Part shown: one piece after another, positions 25,263 to 32,149 of the stretch | How the letters are laid out: every line of letters starts with the position of its first letter | Numbering within the stretch: position 1 is the first letter of the stretch | NCBI RefSeq assembly: GCF_018260555.1 | Contig: NZ_JAGLBB010000036.1 | Coordinates: 1-33,514 of the forward strand | Source of the DNA: Deinococcus sp. | Lineage (GTDB): Bacteria > Deinococcota > Deinococci > Deinococcales > Deinococcaceae | Direction of reading: 5' to 3' | Length of the DNA stretch: 33,514 nucleotides | Made by a program: the position numbers and the translations under genes | Notes under the pieces: model-generated | Databases searched by the model: none | What the model was told of the DNA's origin: nothing | Seen by the model: the letters and a program-made list of their open reading frames with translations, nothing else

Positions 25263-25948
25263 GTGAGGTGACGCCCACCATTCAAGCGGACGCCGAACAG
25301 CTTGCCCAGGCAGCGGCTGACTTCATCACGGCGCAGGTCAGGGCGAACCCCCACCTGAGTATTCTTGTGGCCACCGGAAACACGCCCATGCCCACCTACG
25401 CCGAACTCGCGCGGCGGGTAGAGGCGGGCGACGTGGACTTCAGCCGCGCCACCGCCGTGCAGCTCGACGAGTACCTGGGCATAGAGGACGACGATCCGCG
25501 CAGCCTGTGGAACTGGATGCGGCGCTCGTTCGTGGAGCCGCTGGGTCTCACCCGCACCGTTCGGCTGCACAGTCCCGGTCAGTTCGGGGCGGCGATCCGG
25601 GACCTCGGCGGCCTTGACCTGGCGATTCTGGGACTGGGCCCGAACGGTCACCTGGGCTTCAACGAGCCGCCCAGCCCCCCGGACGCGCCCACACGCACGC
25701 TGGCGCTGACGCCCGCGAGCCTGGAGAGCAACCGCGCCTACTGGGGCGTGGCGGTGCCGGCGGGAGCGATCACAGCCGGGATGGACGTGATTCTGGCGGC
25801 CCGTCAGACCCTGCTGCTGGTGAGTGGAGCGCACAAGCGCGGTGTGCTGCACGCCGCGCTGCGGGGACCGGAAACGCCGGAGGTGCCCGCCTCCTTCCTG
25901 CGGCGCACGGCGCTGACCGTGATCGCGGACGAGGCCGCCTGGACATGA
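25256..25948 (+). CDS. nagB: Glucosamine-6-phosphate deaminase, NagB family
   Basis: The preferred start is GTG at 25256 with GGAG five bases upstream, overlapping the GH4 end by seven bases, giving 230 residues. A second in-frame GTG at 25268 is possible. The phosphate loop is ATGNTP (39-44), LDEYLG (70-75) supplies the catalytic Asp, and GLGPNGHLGFNEP (126-138) holds the His-Glu pair of the ring-opening site. The later SGAHKRGVL has the phosphate-binding Lys. The reaction is glucosamine-6-phosphate to fructose-6-phosphate plus ammonia. The Asn in GPNGH replaces the Asp of the E. coli enzyme, as in other bacterial NagB forms. Coupled to a kinase by ATGA overlap, it should receive glucosamine-6-phosphate made in the same operon. 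Confidence 0.88.
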   Translation: MVGEVTPTIQADAEQLAQAAADFITAQVRANPHLSILVATGNTPMPTYAELARRVEAGDVDFSRATAVQLDEYLGIEDDDPRSLWNWMRRSFVEPLGLTRTVRLHSPGQFGAAIRDLGGLDLAILGLGPNGHLGFNEPPSPPDAPTRTLALTPASLESNRAYWGVAVPAGAITAGMDVILAARQTLLLVSGAHKRGVLHAALRGPETPEVPASFLRRTALTVIADEAAWT

Positions 25949-26004
25949 GCGGGCAAGGCATGAGCGGGCAAGGCATAAGCGGGCTGGGCATGAACGGGCT
26001 GGTG
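25945..26004 (+). repeat. 15-bp tandem repeat at the kinase start
   Basis: ATGAGCGGGCAAGGC occurs twice exactly (25945-25959, 25960-25974), followed by ATAAGCGGGCTGGGC (25975-25989) and a fourth diverged unit. The repeat multiplies the in-frame ATG codons and encodes MSGQG MSGQG ISGLG MNGLV. Confidence 0.9.
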
Positions 26005-26967
26005 CTGGGCATCGACGCCGGAAACACCAAGACCATCGCCCTGATCGCCGATACCTCCGGCACCGTGCGGGGCTGGGGGCGCGCCGGACGCAGCAACATC
26101 TACGTGCAGCCTGCCCGCGCGCTCGCGGCGCTGGAAACGGCCGCCTCGCAGGCCAGGGAACGCGCGGGATTGGATGATTCGCCACTATCGGCGTTGACCC
26201 TCAGTGCCGCCGGGGCCGACTGGCCCGAGGATTTTGAGGAGTTGAATGCAGCGCTGAGGCGCTGGGGCTGGGCCAAGTGCGTCGAGGTCGTGAACGACGC
26301 TCTGGGCGCCCTGCGCGCCGGTTCCCTGAGGGGCCTGGGCGTCACGGTCGTCTGTGGCACGAGCGCGGGGATCGCGGCCCGTCATCCCGGCGGCGCCACG
26401 TGGCACAGCAGTTACTGGCAGGAGCCGGAGGGTGCCGACCAGCTGGCACAGAAAACCCTGCGCGCCGTCTACCGCGCAGAGCTGGGCATTGATCCACCCA
26501 CCACCCTGACCCAGCCCGTTCTGGAGTTCTTTGGCCGCCCGGATGTGGAGTCATTGCTGCACGCCCTCACCGGCCGCAACCGATGTCCACGTGTCATGGG
26601 CCGCCTGGCACGGGTTCTGTTGGATGAAGCCAGTACGGGTGATCCCACCAGCCTGCGCATCGTCCTGGACCACGGCGCGTCCCTCGGGGAATACGCGCTG
26701 GCTGCCGCCCGCAAAGTCGGCCTGGACGGCGATTACCTGCTCACCACGTCCGGCGGAGTGATGCGCCACCAGTCACCCATCCTGCGAGACGCCCTGCTGG
26801 CGCGGGTACGTGAGGCGCATCCGCAGGTTCGCTGGCAGGCCAGCCACCATGAACCGGTCTTCGGGGCGCTGTTGCTGGCACTGGAGGCGACAGGTGTGAA
26901 CGTCAACGAGACCGTGTTCCGGCGACTGGAAGAAACCTGCCCGGACGACGCGCTCTTTCTGACGTGA
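25945..26967 (+). CDS. BadF/BadG-family sugar kinase, probable glucosamine or N-acetylglucosamine kinase
   Basis: From ATG 25945 the product is 340 residues. The first 16-18 residues come from a 15-bp repeat and look like an added tail; in-frame ATGs at 25960 and 25990 are also possible starts. The actin-fold ATPase motifs are LGIDAGNTKTIALIAD (21-36, phosphate 1), VVNDALGALRAG (115-126, phosphate 2), TVVCGTSAGIAA and LLTTSGGVMRHQSPILRDAL (adenosine region). BadF-family kinases include human NAGK and the glucosamine kinase GspK of Vibrio. Because nagB is beside it and no nagA deacetylase is present, glucosamine is the likelier substrate; this is inference. The ATGA overlap with nagB indicates coupling. 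Its stop TGA is the first triplet of a TGA-anchored repeat. Confidence 0.87.
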   Translation: MSGQGMSGQGISGLGMNGLVLGIDAGNTKTIALIADTSGTVRGWGRAGRSNIYVQPARALAALETAASQARERAGLDDSPLSALTLSAAGADWPEDFEELNAALRRWGWAKCVEVVNDALGALRAGSLRGLGVTVVCGTSAGIAARHPGGATWHSSYWQEPEGADQLAQKTLRAVYRAELGIDPPTTLTQPVLEFFGRPDVESLLHALTGRNRCPRVMGRLARVLLDEASTGDPTSLRIVLDHGASLGEYALAAARKVGLDGDYLLTTSGGVMRHQSPILRDALLARVREAHPQVRWQASHHEPVFGALLLALEATGVNVNETVFRRLEETCPDDALFLT

Positions 26968-27303
26968 TACGGATTCCATTTGTTTCGCCGACAACCCGCA
27001 ACAGCGCCGGGTTGCCAACTCCACGTCCGGAACGCGCTTTTCTCCTACTCGCTCCGCTCGGATTGAACGGGTTTTGCGTAACTGCTCAGCAGGGTAAATT
27101 GCTCAGAATCTGAATTCAGCCCTATAAATTGCTAAGAAGCTGCTTTCAAATGACTGAAATTGCCGATATGGGCGAATTGGTTCGTCCAAGGCAGATTTGC
27201 AGTAACTATTATGCTCATACAAAACGGGAACAAGCGTTTTTTGCCGTGTTTATCGTGCTGAGCAGTTACGGTTTTGCAACCCATTCAGCCGGAGTCCGTA
27301 TGA
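26965..27303 (+). repeat. TGA-anchored repeat (subfamily A) split by an inserted element
   Basis: It opens TGA-TACGGATTCC, where TGA is the kinase stop codon, and closes GGAGTCCGTA-TGA. The 192-bp element at 27078-27269 and one 8-bp duplication interrupt it; without them the repeat is 139 bp and aligns end to end with the copy at 3291. The hairpin blocks CGACAACCC and GCCGGGTTGCC are kept. Confidence 0.88.
27078..27269. mobile_element. 192-bp miniature inverted-repeat element (MITE)
   Basis: The ends are a perfect 14-base inverted repeat, GTAACTGCTCAGCA at 27078-27091 and TGCTGAGCAGTTAC at 27256-27269, extending to 19 of 21 matches. It is flanked by perfect 8-base direct repeats GGTTTTGC (27070-27077 and 27270-27277). 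The inside is AT-rich compared with its surroundings and has no credible gene. Ends starting GTAA with an 8-bp duplication recall the IS66 family, so it may be moved by such a transposase from elsewhere in the genome; that origin is a guess. Confidence 0.93.
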
Positions 27304-27322
27304 GCCCCCTTCCAGATTCGAA

Positions 27323-28246
27323 ATGGAGCCTATGACCACGTTTGATCACCCGATCGGTGCCCCTACCGTCAGCGCCCCTACCGTCAGCGCCCTGTACATC
27401 TATCCGATCAAATCAGCCGGGACCGGCGTCCCGCTCCAGCAATCCGGAATCGGGCCGCGCGGATTGACGCATGACCGCCGCTGGATGGTGATTGACACGG
27501 CTGGAAAGCCGGTGACCCAGCGCGAGTTCTCGACGATGCGCCTGATCGAAGTCAGTCTCACAGAGGTGGGGCTTGTGGTCACCGGCCCGAACATGCCCGT
27601 ACTGGAAGTGCCGTGGCAGCCGCTAGGGAACCCCCGCGCGGTGGACATGTGGGGCGACTTCCTGACCGGCGTGGTCATCTCGGCACAGGCCACAGACTGG
27701 ATCAGTTCTTATCTGGGCGGCGACTTTGATCTGGTGTTCCTGCCCGAAGACTCCGAACGCTGGCAGCCTGCCCACAAGCCTTTCGGGTCGCTCCTGAGCT
27801 TCGTGGATGGCAACCCCTTTCACCTGATCTCTGAGGCTTCACTGGCCGACTTCAACCGGCATCTGAACCGCCCACTAAGCTACGCAGAGTTCCGCCCAAA
27901 CCTGGTGATCAGCGGCAGCGAGGCATATGCTGAAGACTTCTGGCAGCGGATCCGGATCGGCCCCGCCGAATCAGATGGGATGGCCGTGCCGGGTGCGGTG
28001 GCCTTTGAAGTCGTGGAAAGCTGCGCCGGATGTGCCATTCTGAACGTCATGCCTGATGGCACACGCGGTTCCGAGGCTCTACGGACACTGGCACGTGTGC
28101 GCCGCCACGGTAAAGCTGCCATCTTCGGTCAGCACCTGGTGCAGGACGCGCCGTACGCTCAGCGTGACGGGCATATTCGCGTGGGCGACACCGTGGACGT
28201 TGTCGATTTTGCCTCAGCGGTCAATCCGGTCTACGTCTCATACTGA
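27323..28246 (+). CDS. MOSC-domain protein (MOSC N-terminal barrel plus MOSC)
   Basis: The longest product is 307 residues from ATG 27323; an ATG at 27332 is three codons in, and neither has a well-spaced ribosome site. Residues 23-120 form the MOSC N-terminal barrel (LYIYPIKSAGTGVPLQ, GPRGLTHDRRWMVIDTAGKPVTQRE). The MOSC domain follows, with FHLISEASLADFNRHL (166-181), FRPNLVISGSEAYAEDFW (190-207) and the cysteine motif VESCAGCAILNV (231-242). C234/C237 occupy the place of the sulfur- or molybdenum-cofactor-binding Cys. Such proteins, including mARC and YcbX types, reduce N-hydroxylated compounds. A 15-bp duplication lies near the N-terminus. The gene stands alone between repeats; its stop TGA begins another repeat. 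Confidence 0.9.
   Translation: MEPMTTFDHPIGAPTVSAPTVSALYIYPIKSAGTGVPLQQSGIGPRGLTHDRRWMVIDTAGKPVTQREFSTMRLIEVSLTEVGLVVTGPNMPVLEVPWQPLGNPRAVDMWGDFLTGVVISAQATDWISSYLGGDFDLVFLPEDSERWQPAHKPFGSLLSFVDGNPFHLISEASLADFNRHLNRPLSYAEFRPNLVISGSEAYAEDFWQRIRIGPAESDGMAVPGAVAFEVVESCAGCAILNVMPDGTRGSEALRTLARVRRHGKAAIFGQHLVQDAPYAQRDGHIRVGDTVDVVDFASAVNPVYVSY
27359..27388 (+). repeat. 15-bp tandem duplication in the MOSC gene
   Basis: GCCCCTACCGTCAGC is present twice exactly (27359-27373 and 27374-27388), encoding APTVS APTVS ahead of the first MOSC strand. It is in frame and looks like a recent slippage duplication. Confidence 0.9.
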
Positions 28247-28350
28247 TCGCCGTTGATTCGGAACTCCACCAGATCAATCCGAGCGGATGCGAGTGGGTGG
28301 AAAGCGGGTGCCGGGCGTGGAAGTGACAATCTTGTGATAATTCGCATGTT
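28244..28350 (-). repeat. TGA-anchored repeat at the MOSC stop codon (truncated)
   Basis: The copy begins at the MOSC stop, TGA-TCGCCGTTGATTCGG, then the conserved core AGATCAATCCGAGCGG, GCGAGTGGG and GGAAGTGACAATC. It matches the reverse complement of the copy at 28491. The far end is lost. The strand given follows the CGCTCGGATTGA convention. Confidence 0.65.
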
Positions 28351-28490
28351 TACCTAACGAACAGGATTCGAATCCACCGAAAACGCTCCAACGAACAGCG
28401 TATCGGCCCTTGAACTCCACCCGTTGGGGGGGTACATCCGATCTTCGTCCAGGACACCTCTTATGCTATGTTCGCCTACAGAAATTGGTC
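28351..28490. other. Intergenic segment without a recognisable gene
   Basis: This is moderately AT-rich for the window. It holds the 12-bp palindrome GGATTCGAATCC at 28364-28375 and a G-run at 28425-28431. I see no gene. Confidence 0.35.
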
Positions 28491-28630
28491 TGATACGGAC
28501 TCCGTTTGTTTCGCTGACAATCCGGAACTTCACCGGATTGCCAGCTCCACATCCGGAGGGCCGTTTTGCTCCCACTCGCTTCGCTCGGATTGAAGGGGGT
28601 GCAGAGCCCCTTCAATCCGAGTCCGTATGA
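28491..28630 (+). repeat. TGA-anchored repeat, 140 bp (subfamily A), best preserved
   Basis: It opens TGA-TACGGACTCCGTTTG and closes GAGTCCGTA-TGA. Internal hairpins are CAATCCGG/CCGGATTG (about 28518-28542) and TTGAAGGGG/CCCCTTCAA (about 28590-28615). No gene ends at its leading TGA. It is the clearest example of the family. Confidence 0.88.
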
Positions 28631-28730
28631 ACAACAATCCCCTCTGGGTGGGAGAACGCCCTTTGCACAGCTTCTACTCTCCTGGCCTTGTCGGTTAGGC
28701 ATGAGTTCAACCAAAATGTCCAGCACTGAG

Positions 28731-28751
28731 ACTCCCATATAGAAAGGGAGT
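28731..28751. terminator. Small hairpin
   Basis: ACTCCC (28731-28736) pairs with GGGAGT (28746-28751) around a 9-base AT-rich loop. There is no T-run on either side, so a terminator role is uncertain. Confidence 0.3.
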
Positions 28752-28752
28752 G

Positions 28753-28892
28753 TGATGCGGATTCCGGTTGATTCGGCGCAATCCCGAATCAATCCGAGCG
28801 GACGCAAAGAGGAACAACAGACTCCCGTGGGCGATGTGAAGCCACAGGCGGTGTCTTCGTGTCTGTGGCGGAATGGAGTGCAGTCCGTATGA
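28753..28892 (-). repeat. TGA-anchored repeat, 140 bp (subfamily B)
   Basis: It opens TGA-TGCGGATTCCGG and closes GCAGTCCGTA-TGA. The core CCGAATCAATCCGAGCGGAC and the GAACAACAGAC block match the phoU-linked copy, in opposite orientation to the copies at 3291 and 16439. It ends 74 bases before the first DUF11 gene and so lies in its upstream region. Confidence 0.85.
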
Positions 28893-28966
28893 GACGTCGA
28901 AAGCACAACAGCAGGCGCCAAAAATTGTGACTGTGATCCGGCATGACTCCGGATGGAGGAACACCC

Positions 28967-30409
28967 ATGGAACGATCTCTAAGAACCCTTGCCCTCTCCG
29001 GCCTGATGCTGAGCACACTCGGCTTCGGGCAATTCGCTTTAGGCGTCGGCGTCGCCGCTGGCACCGAGATCACCAACCAAGGGTTCATCGATTACCTCAA
29101 AGACGATGGCAAAACGTCGGCGACCATCTCCAGCAATACGGTCACGGCCACCGTGACGCGGGTCTACGCCGTGGATGTCAGCCATGACGCCGCCAGCCTG
29201 ACGAGCTGCGCCAGCACCAGCACCGTCGTCTACGGCACGGCCAGCGCCGTCCTGACCTACACCCTGACCAACCCCGGCAACGGCGCTGACAGCTACACCC
29301 TGAGCACCAGCGCCGTTGATGCAGGCGGAAATCCCGCGGGCACCGCCACCGTGGCAACCAGTCCGGTCAGCCTCGCGGCCGACGCCAGCACCCCCGTCGA
29401 GGTCGCGTACACCCTGCCCACCGCTCAGACGGTGGGCGCGGTGTACCACGTCAACCTGAACGCCACCAGCGTGGGCGACACCACCCAGACGGACACCACC
29501 AACGTGCAGTGCATTCAGGTGGTCGCCAACCTTGACCTGACGTTCAAGGGCGATAACGGCCCGACCATCGTGGCGCCCGGCAGCACCACGGCGTTCACGC
29601 ACACGCTGACCAACACCGGCACCGGCCCGCTCAGCAGCAGCAACACGACCCTGAGCGCCGCCCACAGCGACACCGCCTTCACGGCCACCTACACCTTTGG
29701 TGATGCGACCGACCCGGCGAACCCGCCGACTCAGTACGCCACCGCGCAGGAAGCCTTCGCCGCCCTGGGCGACCTGGCGCCCGGCGCCAGCGCCACGCTG
29801 ACCGTGACCGTGAAAGCCCCGCTCACCGCCGCCGCTGGCAAGCAGGACAAGCTGACCATCACCGCCGACATCAATGACCTTGATCCTGCCACGACCGGGT
29901 ACACCAACCTTCAGACGACGCCCGCCAGCGTCACTGACACCCTCGTGATCGGCACGACCGCCGCCACGCTTCAGAAAACCCAGGCGGTCTGCACCCTCGA
30001 AAACGGCACGCTGAGCTGCGCCGCCCCGAGCACCGACGCGATTAAAGCCAAGCCCTGCGAGCTGATCGGGTACGTCCTGACGGCCACCAACACGGGCCAG
30101 TTGAGCATTCCCGGAGCGAGCATCCGTGACGCGATCCCGAACAGCAGCACCCTGTACTCCATCAAGCCGACGAACACCACCAACCCGCTGCTCGTGAAAA
30201 TCGGCAACGGCAACTACGTGCCACTGAACACCATCACCTACCCGATTGCGGCCACCACCACGGTCAGCATGGCCTACGACATGAACAAAGACACCCTCAT
30301 TGACGCCAAGGACCTGATGCCCGTCAGCACGAGCTACGGCGTGACCCTGCTGACCCGCGTCGAAACCGGCGCCGAGTGTGGCGCCGCGCCCGTCATTCCC
30401 ACCCCCTGA
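28967..30409 (+). CDS. Secreted protein with DUF11-type repeats (first of three)
   Basis: The ATG at 28967, with GGAGGAACACCC upstream, gives 480 residues. MERSLRTLALSGLMLSTLGF is a signal-like N-terminus, with cleavage probably around residues 26-34 before AAGTEITNQGFIDY. The body is Thr/Ala/Asn-rich beta-sandwich repeats of the DUF11 or conserved-repeat type: VLTYTLTNPGNGADSYTLST, STTAFTHTLTNTGTGPLSSS and ELIGYVLTATNTGQLSIPGA followed by IRDAIPNSSTLYSI. Cysteines (TSCAS, VQCIQ, VCTLENGTLSC, AKPCEL, AECGA) are spread along it. Such proteins are exported and often found at the cell surface of Deinococcus-type bacteria; the function is unknown. No membrane anchor or sorting motif is seen at the C-terminus. 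Confidence 0.85.
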   Translation: MERSLRTLALSGLMLSTLGFGQFALGVGVAAGTEITNQGFIDYLKDDGKTSATISSNTVTATVTRVYAVDVSHDAASLTSCASTSTVVYGTASAVLTYTLTNPGNGADSYTLSTSAVDAGGNPAGTATVATSPVSLAADASTPVEVAYTLPTAQTVGAVYHVNLNATSVGDTTQTDTTNVQCIQVVANLDLTFKGDNGPTIVAPGSTTAFTHTLTNTGTGPLSSSNTTLSAAHSDTAFTATYTFGDATDPANPPTQYATAQEAFAALGDLAPGASATLTVTVKAPLTAAAGKQDKLTITADINDLDPATTGYTNLQTTPASVTDTLVIGTTAATLQKTQAVCTLENGTLSCAAPSTDAIKAKPCELIGYVLTATNTGQLSIPGASIRDAIPNSSTLYSIKPTNTTNPLLVKIGNGNYVPLNTITYPIAATTTVSMAYDMNKDTLIDAKDLMPVSTSYGVTLLTRVETGAECGAAPVIPTP

Positions 30410-30418
30410 CCATCAACA

Positions 30419-30440
30419 GGGGCCGCCCCCGGGTGGCCCC
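30419..30440 (+). terminator. Hairpin between the first and second DUF11 genes
   Basis: GGGGCCGCC (30419-30427) pairs with GGTGGCCCC (30432-30440), with one G-T pair and a CCCG loop, ten bases after the stop. There is no T-run. It could terminate or only attenuate transcription into the next gene. Confidence 0.5.
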
Positions 30441-30498
30441 ATCCGTCTGCCGAATACCACCCTTCGCTCCTCTCACCAAGTACAGGAAGGAACCACCC

Positions 30499-31914
30499 AT
30501 GCGTAAACTCTTAGCTCTGACCACCGGACTTCTGCTCAGCGGCGCGCTCGCCGCAGGCACCCCCGCAGGCACCACGATCACCAACACCGCGTACCTGGAC
30601 GCCCTGAACCCCGACGGCTCTCCCATCACGCCGGTCGAAAGCAACCCCGTGACGCTGACCGTGAAAGCCGTGCCCGCCATCCTGATCACGCCCGACACCA
30701 ACCCCGCGCACCCCAACGGCTTCGGTCAGACGGTGGTCGGCGTTCCCGGACAGAACGCCGCGCTGACCTACACCCTGACCAACCCCGGCAACAGCCCCGA
30801 CACGTACACCCTGAGCGTCCTCGGCACCACCGCCGACACCACGGCCGCCAACGCCACGCTGTACGCAGACACGAACGGCGACGGCGTCTACGGGGGCGGC
30901 GACACGCTGATCACCGCGCCCGTGGCCCTGGCCGCCGACCAGAAGATGACCTTCTTCGTGGTCTACCCCGTGCCCGCAGGCGCGCTGGCGACCAACCTGT
31001 ACGGCCTGAACCCGCAAGGCACGAGCGGGCTGTCCGTCACCAACACCCCCGACGCCCCCGTCACCGACAAGAACAACATCGGCGGGATCGTGGTCAAGAA
31101 CATGATGAGCCTCACCCTGACCAAAGACGAGACGGGCGAGGTCAGTTCCCCCGGCACCATCACCTACACCCACACCCTGACCAACACCGGCAACACTGAC
31201 CTGACCGGCGCGAACACCAACCTCGCTGTCGGCACTCAAGCCGGCGGCTGGGCGTACAGCTACGTGGTGGGCGACGGGACCGCCGCCACCACCCCGCAGA
31301 AAGCCCTGGAAAACTGGGGACAGCCCCTGACCCCTGGCAAGACCGCCGAAGTCAAGGTCACTGTCACGGCCCCCGCAGGCCTCGCGGGCGGCACCACCGA
31401 CAAGACCAGCATCAGCGCCGTCATCACCACCGCCGACAGTGCCACCGTGGACAACGCCACCGAAACCCCCATCCAGGTGGCTGACACCACCACCGTAGCG
31501 CGGGGTGAAGGGAGCGTCGCCAAGAGCGTCCTGAGCTGCGGAACCGACACCACCTGCGCGGCGCCCACCGCCATCCCCACCAGCAACGTCGTGCCCGGCG
31601 AGATCATCCAGTACACCGTGGGAGCCAGCAACGTCGGCAACGGCGGCCTGCAAAAAGCGGTGCTGCGCGACACGCTCCCCGCGTCGCTGCTCGGCGTCTC
31701 CTGGACCGGCACGGCCACCGGCGTCACGGGCGGCAAGCTCATCTACAGCCTCAACGGCACCGACTGGGCCAACCTGCCCCAGAACATCGCGGACGTCGAA
31801 GGCGTCACCCTGTACCTCGGTTACGACTCCAACGGGGACAACACCATGACGTCGGCTGACCTGCTGCCCGCCAGCGCGAAGCTCAACCTGACCCTCACCG
31901 CGAAAGTCAAGTAA
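30499..31914 (+). CDS. Secreted protein with DUF11-type repeats (second of three)
   Basis: The ATG at 30499, with AGGAAGGAACCACCC upstream, gives 471 residues. The signal peptide is MRKLLALTTGLLLSGALAAG, with cleavage likely near ALA-AGTPAGTTI. The mature protein begins TTITNTAYLDALNPDGSPI, shared in style with its two neighbours (AGTxITN). Repeat blocks are ALTYTLTNPGNSPDTYTLSV, TITYTHTLTNTGNTDLTGAN and IIQYTVGASNVGNGGLQKAV followed by LRDTLPASLLGVSW. Acidic loops such as DTNGDGVYGGGDT and DSNGDNTMTSADLLP resemble dockerin-like calcium sites. It is a paralogue of the protein at 28967 with the same domain order. Extracellular, structural or adhesive function is possible but not shown. Confidence 0.86.
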   Translation: MRKLLALTTGLLLSGALAAGTPAGTTITNTAYLDALNPDGSPITPVESNPVTLTVKAVPAILITPDTNPAHPNGFGQTVVGVPGQNAALTYTLTNPGNSPDTYTLSVLGTTADTTAANATLYADTNGDGVYGGGDTLITAPVALAADQKMTFFVVYPVPAGALATNLYGLNPQGTSGLSVTNTPDAPVTDKNNIGGIVVKNMMSLTLTKDETGEVSSPGTITYTHTLTNTGNTDLTGANTNLAVGTQAGGWAYSYVVGDGTAATTPQKALENWGQPLTPGKTAEVKVTVTAPAGLAGGTTDKTSISAVITTADSATVDNATETPIQVADTTTVARGEGSVAKSVLSCGTDTTCAAPTAIPTSNVVPGEIIQYTVGASNVGNGGLQKAVLRDTLPASLLGVSWTGTATGVTGGKLIYSLNGTDWANLPQNIADVEGVTLYLGYDSNGDNTMTSADLLPASAKLNLTLTAKVK

Positions 31915-31923
31915 GGCACCAGA

Positions 31924-31951
31924 GGGGAAGTGAGGCGAACCTCACTTCCCC
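31924..31951 (+). terminator. Terminator-type hairpin after the second DUF11 gene
   Basis: GGGGAAGTGAGG (31924-31935) and CCTCACTTCCCC (31940-31951) form a perfect 12-bp stem closed by CGAA, a tetraloop, ten bases after the stop. No T-run follows, but the stem is very stable. The third DUF11 gene is probably separately initiated. Confidence 0.7.
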
Positions 31952-31987
31952 ACCTTCCATAACACAGGCACCTGCGCCGCGCACGTT

Positions 31988-32056
31988 TTGCACCACTTCC
32001 TAATTGCACCACTTTCGAATTGCACAACTTCCGAATTGCACAACTTCCGAATTGCA
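31988..32056 (+). repeat. Iteron-like 16-bp tandem repeat, four units
   Basis: Units are at 31988, 32004, 32020 and 32036, reading TTGCAC(C/A)ACTT(C/T)C(T/G)AA. The last two are identical, TTGCACAACTTCCGAA, and a partial fifth (TTGCA) ends at 32056. They lie about 95 bases before the third DUF11 gene, in a locally AT-richer stretch. They could be repeated binding sites for a regulator or a slippage array. Confidence 0.9.
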
Positions 32057-32149
32057 GCGCCTTCTGACAGCGCCTCTTCATTTAACCGCCGCTGGGCCAC
32101 CGCGACACCCTGCCTCCATACCCTGCCTCCACGCCACAAGGACACCCGC

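Noticed and set aside
25634..25672. Asn in place of Asp in the NagB GPNGH motif as a sign of an inactive enzyme
   Set aside because: Other bacterial NagB proteins have Asn here, and the catalytic His and Glu remain, so it is not evidence of lost activity.
27129..27335. 68-residue open frame within the MITE and repeat
   Set aside because: It crosses from the mobile element through the repeat into the MOSC leader, has no ribosome site, and its composition is not coding-like.
28364..28375. GGATTCGAATCC, resembling a tRNA T-arm
   Set aside because: The 5-bp T-stem does not pair correctly and no acceptor, anticodon or D-arm can be drawn around it; it is only a 12-bp palindrome.
30511..31653. Gly/Val-rich minus-strand frame opposite the second DUF11 gene
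   Set aside because: The repeated GVGQGVG-type translation is just the reverse reading of Thr/Asn/Pro repeat codons.
31988..32056. CRISPR array
   Set aside because: The units are directly adjacent with no spacers and only 16 bp long, and no cas genes are near.
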